From positions 1 through 35,088 of the forward strand of contig NZ_JAPCHW010000021.1 in NCBI RefSeq assembly GCF_026107515.2: a stretch of DNA of 35,088 nucleotides, given 5' to 3'. The number at the start of each line of letters is the position of its first letter. Positions within the stretch are counted from its first letter, which is position 1. The notes beneath the pieces are model-generated. The model saw only the letters and a list, made by a program, of their open reading frames with translations. It did not search any database and was not told the origin of the DNA. Made by a program: the position numbers and the translations under genes. The stretch comes from Glutamicibacter sp. MNS18. Lineage in GTDB: Bacteria; Actinomycetota; Actinomycetes; Actinomycetales; Micrococcaceae. This document shows, piece after piece, positions 7,427-14,984 of this stretch.

Positions 7427-8857
7427 ATGGCTAACCCGACGCCCGATGTGCTCGATGCGCTGCTGGAGCACCTGCTGGAAACCCAGTACGCCCAGCTGCC
7501 GGAGGAAACGATCCAGCGTGTGAACCAGCGCCTGCTCGACTCCGTGGGAGTCGGGGTAGCAGGCCACCGTGCCGATGATGCGGCGGGCCTCATCGAGGTA
7601 GCCAAAGCCTGGGGCAGCGGTGAAGAAGCCACCGTGCTGGGGACCGGAATCAAGCTTCCGGCCACCTCGGCGGCCTTCGTGAATGCTGCCTTGATCCGGT
7701 CCTTCGACTTCGAGCCGGTGGAAGCCGAAGGCCCAGCCGGCAAGCAGGTGGCAGCCCATATTTCCGGCACCACCGTGGCCGTCGTGCTGGCCCTGGCCGA
7801 AACGACCGGGGCGAGCGGCGAAGAAACCTTGGCCGCGCTGGCGCTGGGTGATGACCTGGCAGCCCGCTTGGCCATCGCCGGCGGCTTCGATGTGTACTCG
7901 GGGCAGGACAATACCGGTACGCTCAATACCCTGGCCGCCGCGTTCATCGCCAGCCGAATGCTCGGGCTGACCAAGGCCCAGGCGCGGCATGCAACAGGCA
8001 TCGCGGTGAACCAGGCCGCGGGCAACGTGGCCGCCATCTTCGATGGCGCCAACAGCTTCAAGCTGCCCATGGCCTTCGCCGCGCGATCCGGAATCGCCGC
8101 CGCGCAGCTGGCCAAGGCCGGCCTGGAATCAGCCGCTGACCCGCTGACCGGCAAGCACGGCTACTTCCAGCTGTTCGGCATCGACGCGCAGCCGGAACTG
8201 GCAGTTCAAGGTCTGGGCGAAAGCTTCCACGGCGACTGCACCATCAAGCCGTACGCCAGCTGCCGGGCAGCGCAGCCATCGCTGCAGGCCTGCGCAGAAC
8301 TGGTGGCCGAAGGCACGGTGGACTACAAGGACATCGAATGCCTCACCGTCCACCTGAGCGAGCGGACCCTGAACGGATTCGTGGGGGCGCGCTTCGCGGC
8401 GGGGGACACCCGCACCGTGGCCGCGCTGTTCTCGGTGCATGCCACCGCGGCGATCGCCCTGATCCACGGAACCGTCCGCCCGGAGCACCTGACCGCCAGC
8501 GCGCTGGCCGATCCGGAACTGGCGCAGATGCTCGGACGGATCGAGCTGGTGGCCTCGCTGCCCAACAGCCAGCGCCTGACCGCTGAAATCACCGCACGGC
8601 TGCGCAACGGCGAAATACGCCACGTGCGCGTGGAACATCCGGACGGAAACATCCTGCGCACGCCCCTGGAGCATGACCAGGTCGTTGAGAAGTTCTCGAA
8701 GAATCTCGAGTTCTCGCATCCTGAGCTGGCAGCACGCAAAGACGCGTTGCTGCACCAGCTCGAACACCTCTCCAGCGCCCGCGATGTCAGTGAACTGATC
8801 GCAACGCTGGATCCTTCTAAAAACTTCACCCCGAATTACCAGGAGCAACTCTCATGA
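7427..8857 (+). CDS. MmgE/PrpD family protein
   Basis: I place the start at ATG 7427, directly after GAGGAA and eight bases beyond the upstream stop codon; the longer frame from 7325 overlaps the HpaB-type gene and is unlikely. The 476-residue product has the all-helical N-terminal MmgE/PrpD domain and C-terminal region of 2-methylcitrate dehydratase, cis-aconitate decarboxylase and iminodisuccinate epimerase. RSFDFEPV is in the place of the family's LDFDD segment and KPYASCRAAQP matches the KPY-SCR active-site block. Members dehydrate, decarboxylate or epimerise polycarboxylic acids. Between an oxygenase and a reductase it may act on a ring-cleavage or side-chain acid, but this is inference. 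Its stop overlaps the next start (ATGA, 8854-8857), so translation is coupled. Confidence 0.85.
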   Translation: MANPTPDVLDALLEHLLETQYAQLPEETIQRVNQRLLDSVGVGVAGHRADDAAGLIEVAKAWGSGEEATVLGTGIKLPATSAAFVNAALIRSFDFEPVEAEGPAGKQVAAHISGTTVAVVLALAETTGASGEETLAALALGDDLAARLAIAGGFDVYSGQDNTGTLNTLAAAFIASRMLGLTKAQARHATGIAVNQAAGNVAAIFDGANSFKLPMAFAARSGIAAAQLAKAGLESAADPLTGKHGYFQLFGIDAQPELAVQGLGESFHGDCTIKPYASCRAAQPSLQACAELVAEGTVDYKDIECLTVHLSERTLNGFVGARFAAGDTRTVAALFSVHATAAIALIHGTVRPEHLTASALADPELAQMLGRIELVASLPNSQRLTAEITARLRNGEIRHVRVEHPDGNILRTPLEHDQVVEKFSKNLEFSHPELAARKDALLHQLEHLSSARDVSELIATLDPSKNFTPNYQEQLS

Positions 8858-9999
8858 GCATCACCAACCTTGAATCGGTCACCCCGGTAGACATGAATAT
8901 CTTCCGCAATGTCGTGGGGCACTTCGCCTCCGGCGTCACGGTGATCACCACCGCTGTGGACGGCCAGCTTTACGGCACCACCGCTTCGGCCGTGTCCTCG
9001 CTGTCGATGGAACCGCCCATGATGCTCGCCTGCCTGAACCGCTCCAGCTCAACCCACGACCGGGTGGTGGAAGCCGGCGTCTTCGGCATCAACATCCTGG
9101 CCGAGGACCAGGGGGCGCTGGCCTTCCACTTCGGCCGCAAGGGCGAGGACAAGTTCGCCACCGTGCCGCATACCCTCTCCGAGGAAGGCATCCCGCTGAT
9201 CGACGGCGCCTTGGCCACGATCGTGTGCCATGTGGCAGAAACCCCGACCGGGGGTACCCACACGGTGTTCCTCGGCTTGGTCAGCCACGCTGAAGCGCAT
9301 GACCGCGAACCGCTGGCCTACTACCGCGGAACCATGGGGCGCCTGGAGCCAACCAAGGAACTGGCCGCCTACCAGGCCACCCGCAACTGGGTGCTGCTGC
9401 GCACCAGCCCGCTGGGCGAAGACCTCGACATCGATGCCATCGCCGCGGCTTCCCGTGCCGAAGCCGATCATGTGGCCAACGCCCTGGTGAAGCTGGAAAG
9501 CGAGCACCTGGTCTTCCGCACCGAAACCGGAAAGTACCAGCCGAAGCCGATTACCGCAGAGCTGACCGACTCGGCCTATGACTCGCGTGCCACCATCGAA
9601 TCCGGTGTGATCGCCTCGCAGCTGGGCAAGATCTCCGAGGAGACTATCTCCACCCTGCGCGAGATTACCGCGAAGCTGGCTGACCTGCGCGAGACCTCGG
9701 AATCCGACCTGGAAGAGTTCTTGGCTTTGAACGTGGCCTACCACGATGCACTAGTCGGCGTTGCAGGTTCCAGCCAGCTGGTGGATTCCTTCCGCCGTCT
9801 GGGAATCGGCACCGTGTGGCGCCAGGCCCTGACCCCTGAACAGTGGTCGCGCCAGCTGGATCACCGCCACGTCGCAGAGCTGACCGAAGCGCTGGCCGCA
9901 GGCGATGCGCCAGCAGCCCAGGCAGCACTGGCAGCCCACACCGAGTTCGGCAAGACCCTGGCGCGTGAAGTCGTGGCACGCCATGGCGGCCAGGTCTAG
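8854..9999 (+). CDS. Flavin reductase fused to a GntR-like winged helix and FCD ligand domain
   Basis: The first part (about 14-163) is a flavin-reductase-like domain of the HpaC/TftC/PheA2 type: HFASGVTVITT, GTTASAVSSLS, and the FHFGRKGEDKF segment. It should use NAD(P)H to make reduced flavin for the HpaB-type oxygenase. The second part does not belong to that family. Residues about 178-235 read like a degenerate GntR winged helix (LDIDAIAAASRAEADHVANA then LVKLESEHLV), and about 240-372 like an FCD domain, with His297, His337/339 and His362 near the usual metal-ligand histidines, though the usual Asp is Asn293. At 381 residues it is about twice the length of a plain reductase. The coding frame is continuous across the junction. 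The C-terminal module could sense the substrate and tune the reductase, or bind DNA; neither is shown. Confidence 0.85.
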   Translation: MSITNLESVTPVDMNIFRNVVGHFASGVTVITTAVDGQLYGTTASAVSSLSMEPPMMLACLNRSSSTHDRVVEAGVFGINILAEDQGALAFHFGRKGEDKFATVPHTLSEEGIPLIDGALATIVCHVAETPTGGTHTVFLGLVSHAEAHDREPLAYYRGTMGRLEPTKELAAYQATRNWVLLRTSPLGEDLDIDAIAAASRAEADHVANALVKLESEHLVFRTETGKYQPKPITAELTDSAYDSRATIESGVIASQLGKISEETISTLREITAKLADLRETSESDLEEFLALNVAYHDALVGVAGSSQLVDSFRRLGIGTVWRQALTPEQWSRQLDHRHVAELTEALAAGDAPAAQAALAAHTEFGKTLAREVVARHGGQV

Positions 10000-10014
10000 G
10001 ACCCGGGCAGCACC

Positions 10015-10064
10015 AACGTCAGCGGCGGCACGCTGGAATCATCCAGCGTGCCGCCGCTGACGTT
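10015..10064. terminator. Long perfect hairpin ending the HpaB-type operon
   Basis: A perfect 22-bp inverted repeat (arms 10015-10036 and 10043-10064, loop AATCAT) starts 16 bases after the reductase stop. It lies between convergent genes and can stop transcription from both sides. The downstream T content is modest (TTAATTCCTT). Confidence 0.75.
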
Positions 10065-10084
10065 TAATTCCTTGCGCAGGCGCC

Positions 10085-10471
10085 CTATGCGGTTTTGGAC
10101 CCAACAAAGAGCCGCAGTTTCCACTGTCCATCGGTGCAGGCCCACACCGTGCGATTGGCAGTTTCCAGCTGCTTCTCAACGCCGCCCGAAACCAGACGCA
10201 TCGTCATGGTGCCTTCGACCACCGCCACCTCGCCTTCCTGGGTGATCGAATCGAAGTCGTGGTTGAGCGCCAAATATTCGACGGCCCCGGAACCCAGCAG
10301 TTCCAGCAACGAGTCGCGGTTATCGACCCGACCCGTGGAATGGGTGTACTGCAGTTCAGGATCCAGCAGGGTCTCCAAGGTTTCGAGGTCGCCTGCCAGC
10401 ATGGCCGAGAGCCGTTGGCCTTCGGCTTCGCGCAGCTGCGCTTCCAGTTTCGCCGGATCGAAAGTGCTCAT
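10085..10471 (-). CDS. NTF2-like / DUF4440-type protein
   Basis: A 128-residue protein beginning MSTFDPAKLEAQLREAEGQR. An N-terminal helix of about 30 residues is followed by DLETLETLLDPELQYTHSTG, then alternating strands ending in GQWKLRLFVGSK, as in the cone-shaped SnoaL/NTF2-like DUF4440 family. Such proteins are small enzymes, binding proteins or subunits; no catalytic role can be assigned here. The start at 10471 is chosen because AAGGAG lies 11 bases upstream; a longer frame to 10609 has a less natural N-terminus. It is convergent with the HpaB-type operon and divergent from the lipoprotein gene. Confidence 0.75.
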   Translation of the reverse strand: MSTFDPAKLEAQLREAEGQRLSAMLAGDLETLETLLDPELQYTHSTGRVDNRDSLLELLGSGAVEYLALNHDFDSITQEGEVAVVEGTMTMRLVSGGVEKQLETANRTVWACTDGQWKLRLFVGSKTA

Positions 10472-10649
10472 TGGTGTCAGCTCCTTAATAGGGTTCAATT
10501 TGCAGGTGATTCGCCACGTGCAGGCAGCGAATCGTGGTTTCGGGTTGAGGCCATGGCGTGAATCCCTCAGACGAGGGGATGAGCAGGGCGCAGGACAGTT
10601 ACCTCGCATCGCTGATGTCCAGGGCTGCTGATCTTTCTACGCTGTAATC

Positions 10650-11192
10650 ATGCTCAAGAAAAAGTATCTCTCTGCCGGCGCGCTCGCCCTTCCCTTTGCC
10701 CTGCTGCTCACTGGATGCAGCGCTTCTGACCTCTTTGCCGACAAGTACGATGAATCCACCACGCGAACTGCCGAAACGTCGGCGCAGGCCGTTGCCGATG
10801 GGCTGCTGCCCGATTGGGTTCCAGCCGGCGGCACCGATGTGCAACTGGTCCAGCGCAACACCGGTGCCGAACGCATCTTCACGATGAAATACGACGGCAA
10901 GCTGGATAGCGGGCAATGCACGGCGCTGAAAACGGCAGGAGATCCAACCGCTGCGGAACTGGCAAAGGCCTACGCTTCAGATCCGCGCACCAAGAACTTC
11001 AAGCCTGATGAGATCTCAGAAACCCGCACCTTGGATGCCGACTGGTGGCCAGCCGATGGCCAGGACAAGACAACTGACCTGTGCGGACGCTTCTGGGTGC
11101 ATCAGGCAGATGGCGCGCTCTATGCCTTTGCACCGGACACGGTCTCCAACGTCCACGCTATAGAAAAGGAACGGGCGAAGCCGAACGGCTAG
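10650..11192 (+). CDS. Secreted lipoprotein of unknown function
   Basis: The 180-residue product has a lipoprotein signal: positive MLKKK, a hydrophobic stretch and the lipobox LLTGC with Cys23 as the lipidation site. The mature part is a single small domain rich in polar residues, with WVPAGGTDVQLVQRN, GERIFTMKYDG-like and DADWWPADG segments. I do not recognise a family. It would be anchored to the outer face of the membrane. It is divergent from the NTF2-like gene, and its stop lies about 20 bases from the stop of the convergent small membrane protein. No strong ribosome site is visible before ATG 10650, so the start is moderately certain. Confidence 0.75.
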   Translation: MLKKKYLSAGALALPFALLLTGCSASDLFADKYDESTTRTAETSAQAVADGLLPDWVPAGGTDVQLVQRNTGAERIFTMKYDGKLDSGQCTALKTAGDPTAAELAKAYASDPRTKNFKPDEISETRTLDADWWPADGQDKTTDLCGRFWVHQADGALYAFAPDTVSNVHAIEKERAKPNG

Positions 11193-11211
11193 CGCGAGCC
11201 GCGCAATCCGG

Positions 11212-11394
11212 TTATTGGCTAGCCTTCGGAGTCACACGAGTTGCGTAGAAAACGCAGGCGGCCAGTCCGAGGAGACTGAAGACTACGGCCGCAATTCCAA
11301 TCAAGGCCGGAAGGTACTGGGTCCAAGTCATGTTCAGGGAGACTAGCAGTGCTACCAGGAATCCGCCGGTCAGATAACTGATAGCTGAACTCAT
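11212..11394 (-). CDS. Small two-helix membrane protein
   Basis: A 60-residue protein with two hydrophobic segments (about 8-20 and 28-50), beginning MSSAISYLTGGFLVALLVSL. GGAAGG-like sequence (GGAAGGTTCATA before ATG 11394) supports this start over the longer frame to 11457. The second helix holds a short Gly/Ala-rich stretch and the tail is basic. I recognise no family. It is convergent with the lipoprotein gene and downstream of the MBL-fold hydrolase on the same strand, with a gap of about 115 bases. Confidence 0.55.
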   Translation of the reverse strand: MSSAISYLTGGFLVALLVSLNMTWTQYLPALIGIAAVVFSLLGLAACVFYATRVTPKASQ

Positions 11395-11511
11395 TATGAA
11401 CCTTCCACGGGTGAAACTTGTTCCTGCGAGCCTAGCATCACCTGCGGCCTGCACCAAGGATTTGCCGGCATGTTCGACCGACTCGAAGGCTGCTTCGAGG
11501 TTCGCATCGTG

Positions 11512-12546
11512 CTATCCGTTCTCGTGATGGGACACCACCCCTGCATTGATCTCGAAGCTGTCGCCATCGCACGGAACGAACAGGTTTCCACCAAATTGCT
11601 CCTTGGCGCCTTGCCATGTTTCGGCAGGCGAACCAGCAGGGACCAAATGGTGCAGCGCAAGGTTTGCGGCGTTTGCCTGCTGTGCGATGGCGCCTGCATC
11701 CTGCGGTGTCGTGTGCGCCCGCCGATGATGTCCCATGCTGGCCTCGAGCTCTGCCGGGGTGGCGTTCGGGTAGCTGCGCGCCACAGCTTCGAGATCGATG
11801 GCTTCATGGAATAGCAAGTCACAGTGCTCGGCCAGCCGTACCAAGTTCTGGCTCGGTGCGGTGTCGCCCGAAACCACCACGGAACCGTAGGCGCTGTCGA
11901 TACGGAACGCGAAAGCCGGAGCCACCGGACGGTGCTGTACCAGAATCGCAGTGACCTTCACGAGCTCGTCGGCATACACCTCGAATGGCTGCATCTGCGG
12001 GTGATTGGCATCGTTGGGGTGATAGCCGGCCTCGGCAGGAATTTCGATGTCCTCCCCAGTGAAGATCTTGGAGATATCCGGTGCGCCGGAGTCCCTGCGG
12101 CGGTCATTGAGGTCGGTGGCGTGTGCCTGTAGCAGCCGCTGGACCATTTCTGCTGTCCCAGGGGTTGGCGACTGCGGGAAGATCACCTCGACGTCCTTGT
12201 CGGCGTGCTGCACTTCGGGCAAGGCGCCGCGGTCTGCGGGACCGAACACGCGCACCCGCAGATCGGGCTTGCCCCGAAACGCCAAGCCGCCGAGCACCAT
12301 CAGGGAGTTCAAATCGATGACGTGGTCGGAGTGCTGGTGGGTAATGAATACGGCGCGCAGGCTGGTGGGTGCCAGCCCGGCTTCAGCAAGGCCCAGCCCG
12401 ACCCCGTGGCCGCAGTCGATGAGGTAGGTGTGCCCGTCGACCTCCACGGCAGTGGCGATTCCACGCCGGTGGCCGTTGGCGATGCCTCGGCGCAGCAGCG
12501 GTCCGCCCGCTGTACCCAGGGCATGGATTGTCATTCCGCTCTTCAT
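11512..12546 (-). CDS. MBL-fold metallo-hydrolase (RNase Z/arylsulfatase-like branch)
   Basis: The 344-residue product carries the metallo-beta-lactamase metal motif THQHSDH (His70, His72, Asp74, His75), a preceding LIDCGHG strand-turn, a later GDTAPSQNLV (second-metal Asp) and LALHHLVP near the end. This order fits the RNase Z / arylsulfatase / phosphodiesterase-like branch of the MBL fold. The substrate is not evident, and there is no signal peptide, so it is probably cytoplasmic. It lies downstream of an ABC importer on the same strand but beyond a strong terminator, so co-expression is uncertain. The start may be Met1 (12546) or Met5 (12534); neither has a perfect ribosome site. Confidence 0.82.
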   Translation of the reverse strand: MKSGMTIHALGTAGGPLLRRGIANGHRRGIATAVEVDGHTYLIDCGHGVGLGLAEAGLAPTSLRAVFITHQHSDHVIDLNSLMVLGGLAFRGKPDLRVRVFGPADRGALPEVQHADKDVEVIFPQSPTPGTAEMVQRLLQAHATDLNDRRRDSGAPDISKIFTGEDIEIPAEAGYHPNDANHPQMQPFEVYADELVKVTAILVQHRPVAPAFAFRIDSAYGSVVVSGDTAPSQNLVRLAEHCDLLFHEAIDLEAVARSYPNATPAELEASMGHHRRAHTTPQDAGAIAQQANAANLALHHLVPAGSPAETWQGAKEQFGGNLFVPCDGDSFEINAGVVSHHENG

Positions 12547-12583
12547 CGGCGCGATCGCTTTCTATGGGAGGGATCCGATATGG

Positions 12584-12624
12584 AAAAACGATGGTGGGCA
12601 TCGCCAGGCGATGCCCACCATCGT
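12584..12624 (-). terminator. Strong rho-independent terminator of the ABC importer operon
   Basis: Arms 12588-12604 and 12608-12624 form a 17-bp GC-rich stem with a 3-base loop. On the minus strand the stem follows the binding-protein stop by about 10 bases and is followed directly by TTTTT. Confidence 0.88.
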
Positions 12625-12633
12625 TGCAGGGTC

Positions 12634-13764
12634 TTATTTGTTGAAGACGCTGCTGACAGCCTTCTGTCCTTCGCGCTGGCGCTCGGTCACGTCGACAAGG
12701 TCAGGACGTGGGAACAATGGGACCTCTGCCGGGTTTTCAAATGGCAGGTCCAGGCCTTCGGCATTCACGATCGGGCCGTGGCCGGCCTTGGCCTTGACTT
12801 CATTGGCTTCTGGGGAATTCAACCAGGAGACGAACAGCTCAGCCGCCTTGTTGTTCTCAGCTTCCTTGATGACGCCGGCATACCAGTAAGTCGCCCAGTT
12901 GCCGCCCTCGACCGGGTAGGAGATCTCCACCGGAGCACCGTCGTTGGTCAGGGTCAGGTAGTTGCCCATGGCACCCATCAAGCAGACATAAGCTCGGCCC
13001 TGGACTACTGCGTTGTGGCATTCGGCCGTGCTGGAAGAGAAGATCGGATCCTGCGCGGCCAGCTTCTCGAGGTATGGCTTGCCCAGCTTGTCCGCATTCA
13101 AGACCAGGTCGGCCCACTGCATGCCGCCGCCGTCGGTGGTCGGGTCGGTCATGGTGATCTTGCCCTTGTAGGCAGGATCCAGCAGGTCATCCCAGCTGTC
13201 CGGGGTCTGGCCCAGATCCTGGCGGGTGTCGTAGATCAGGCCGCGAGGCGAAGCCGAGACCGCGGTCAGGGTGCCGTTCTCCAGCGAGAACTGCGGATCG
13301 CTGGTGACCTTCTCTGCATTTGCCGGGCGGTATTCCTCGAAGTAGTCGCGGTCCGCGAGGGAGACGGCGCCTACATCGCCGGTGATGACGATGTCTGCAA
13401 TGCGCTGCCCGGAGGACTGCTCCTGGGAGATCTTCGTATCCAGTTCCGCGCCGACGATCTGCAACGGCGCAACCTCGATGCCAGGGAAGCGCTCGCCGAA
13501 CGCTTCGAAGACCGAAGGCCAGGTGGCGGTCAACGGAGTGTAGATGTTCAGCGACTCCTGGCCCGCTTCCAGGGCGGCCGCATACTGTTCTTCAAATTGG
13601 GCTTTGGCTTCTTCGCCGCCCAGGGCTTCAACGGTGTCGATGCCCTCGCGTTCGCCCAGGCCGTCAGCGCTGGCGGCGTCGTTGCCGCCACAGGCGCTGA
13701 GCAGGAGCAGGGACGACAGTCCCAGGGCTGCAACGATGGTTGCCTTGTTCTTCTTGATCCCCAT
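12634..13764 (-). CDS. ABC importer solute-binding lipoprotein (family 1, FbpA/PotD-like)
   Basis: A 376-residue extracytoplasmic binding protein. The signal ends in the lipobox LLSAC (Cys25), so it is membrane-anchored. The mature part has the family-1 layout: LNIYTPLTATWPSVFEAFGERFPGIEV, DIVITGDVGAVSLADRDYF, SPRGLIYDTR and SWDDLLDPAYKGKITMTDP. These fit the Fe3+/polyamine/phosphonate-type binding proteins. The paired tyrosines that hold iron in FbpA are not evident, so iron is not assured and an organic ligand is possible. ATG 13764 is preferred over 13779 because AAAGG lies seven bases upstream. It is the last gene of a permease-ATPase-binding protein operon. Confidence 0.85.
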   Translation of the reverse strand: MGIKKNKATIVAALGLSSLLLLSACGGNDAASADGLGEREGIDTVEALGGEEAKAQFEEQYAAALEAGQESLNIYTPLTATWPSVFEAFGERFPGIEVAPLQIVGAELDTKISQEQSSGQRIADIVITGDVGAVSLADRDYFEEYRPANAEKVTSDPQFSLENGTLTAVSASPRGLIYDTRQDLGQTPDSWDDLLDPAYKGKITMTDPTTDGGGMQWADLVLNADKLGKPYLEKLAAQDPIFSSSTAECHNAVVQGRAYVCLMGAMGNYLTLTNDGAPVEISYPVEGGNWATYWYAGVIKEAENNKAAELFVSWLNSPEANEVKAKAGHGPIVNAEGLDLPFENPAEVPLFPRPDLVDVTERQREGQKAVSSVFNK

Positions 13765-13833
13765 GGTGGTGCCTTTCATTGTGATGGTCGAAAATAGCGT
13801 CTTGGCTGGTGTGGTGCCCGGCTGCGTCGTGTC

Positions 13834-14973
13834 TCAGGCCATGGCCGGGACGTTGGCATGCAGAGCAGGCAGGCAAGCCAGGGAGTCGGGCGAAATGGCG
13901 CCGGAGATGGTATCGCCGACTTTCGGTGCGCCGGTTGGCCAAATGTTGGCGACCTCGGCGGTGCGAATGGAAACGGTGACCTTATGCGGGCCGAGCTGCA
14001 GCTCGTAGATGAAGTCATCGCCTAGGTACATCACGTCGGTAATCAGCCCCTCGAAGGCATTCGGCTTGTCGGCCGCGGGTGGGCCGAGAATGACCGAGGA
14101 GGAACGGACAGCGACATCGACACGCTGGCCCTCATGCACATCATTGCGCGGTGGGCAGACCAGGCGCATTTCGGTGCCTTCCAGCAGAACCTTGACTCCA
14201 TATTGGTCGGCGCCGACAACGGTGCCTTCGATGAAGTTGTCGTATCCAACGAAATCGGCCACAAAGTGGGAGACCGGGTGCCAATAGATTTCGCGCGGGC
14301 TGCCGACCTGCTCGATCGCGCCCTTGTTAAGCAGCACGATTCGGGTGGACAGCGAGACCGCCTCTTCCTGATCGTGTGTGACGTAGATGGAAGTGGTGCC
14401 GACGCGCTTGTGCATTTCACGCAATTCCGAACGCATGTCTTGGCGCAATCGGGCATCCAGATTGGACAGCGGCTCATCGAAGAGCAGCAGCTGAGGGGTC
14501 GCCACGAGGGCCCGGGCCAAGGCAACGCGCTGCTGCTGGCCGCCGGAAAGATCGGTGGCCATGCGGCTGGAATATTCTGACAGGCCCACCATGTCCAGTG
14601 CTTCGCGGACGCGGCGTGCGCGTTCGTCGATGCCGATTTTGCGCATCTTCAGCGGGTAGGCGACATTGGAGGCCACCGACATGTGCGGCCAGAGGGCGTA
14701 GCTCTGGAAAACCATGCCGATGTCACGCTTGTCCGGCGCGATGTGGGTGCGGTGCGCCGGGTCGTCCACGACCTTGCCTCCGATGGAGACGCGGCCGCCG
14801 GTGGGGCGTTCCAGGCCCGCGACGCAGCGCAGGGTGGTGGTTTTGCCGCAGCCGGAGGGGCCGAGCAGGGTCAGGAATTCGCCTTCCTTGATTTCCAAGT
14901 CCAGTGATTCCACTGCAGCTGGCGCTTTGGGCGAGTACTTTTTTTCTAGCGACTCAATACTGACGTGTGCCAT
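13834..14973 (-). CDS. ABC importer ATP-binding subunit (FbpC/PotA type)
   Basis: The 379-residue ATPase has Walker A GPSGCGKT (38-45), signature LSGGQ (142-146), Walker B LLLFDEP (162-168) and the H-loop in YVTHDQEEAVSL. A C-terminal extension of about 130 residues looks like a TOBE domain, as in FbpC/PotA/UgpC-type importers. It would energise uptake by the adjacent two-domain permease. ATG 14973 follows AGGAAA and lies 11 bases after the permease stop; the much longer open frame upstream is only a shadow of the permease gene. A 69-base gap separates it from the binding-protein gene. Confidence 0.9.
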   Translation of the reverse strand: MAHVSIESLEKKYSPKAPAAVESLDLEIKEGEFLTLLGPSGCGKTTTLRCVAGLERPTGGRVSIGGKVVDDPAHRTHIAPDKRDIGMVFQSYALWPHMSVASNVAYPLKMRKIGIDERARRVREALDMVGLSEYSSRMATDLSGGQQQRVALARALVATPQLLLFDEPLSNLDARLRQDMRSELREMHKRVGTTSIYVTHDQEEAVSLSTRIVLLNKGAIEQVGSPREIYWHPVSHFVADFVGYDNFIEGTVVGADQYGVKVLLEGTEMRLVCPPRNDVHEGQRVDVAVRSSSVILGPPAADKPNAFEGLITDVMYLGDDFIYELQLGPHKVTVSIRTAEVANIWPTGAPKVGDTISGAISPDSLACLPALHANVPAMA

Positions 14974-14984
14974 GGAATTTCCTA

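Noticed and set aside
5809-8154. Open frame of 781 codons on the minus strand
   Set aside because: It is antisense to the HpaB-type and PrpD-like genes, has low-complexity His/Gly/Arg-rich content and no family pattern; a GC-rich shadow frame.
12205-13797. Plus-strand open frame of 530 codons
   Set aside because: Antisense to the solute-binding protein and MBL genes, which have clear motifs; no domain visible.
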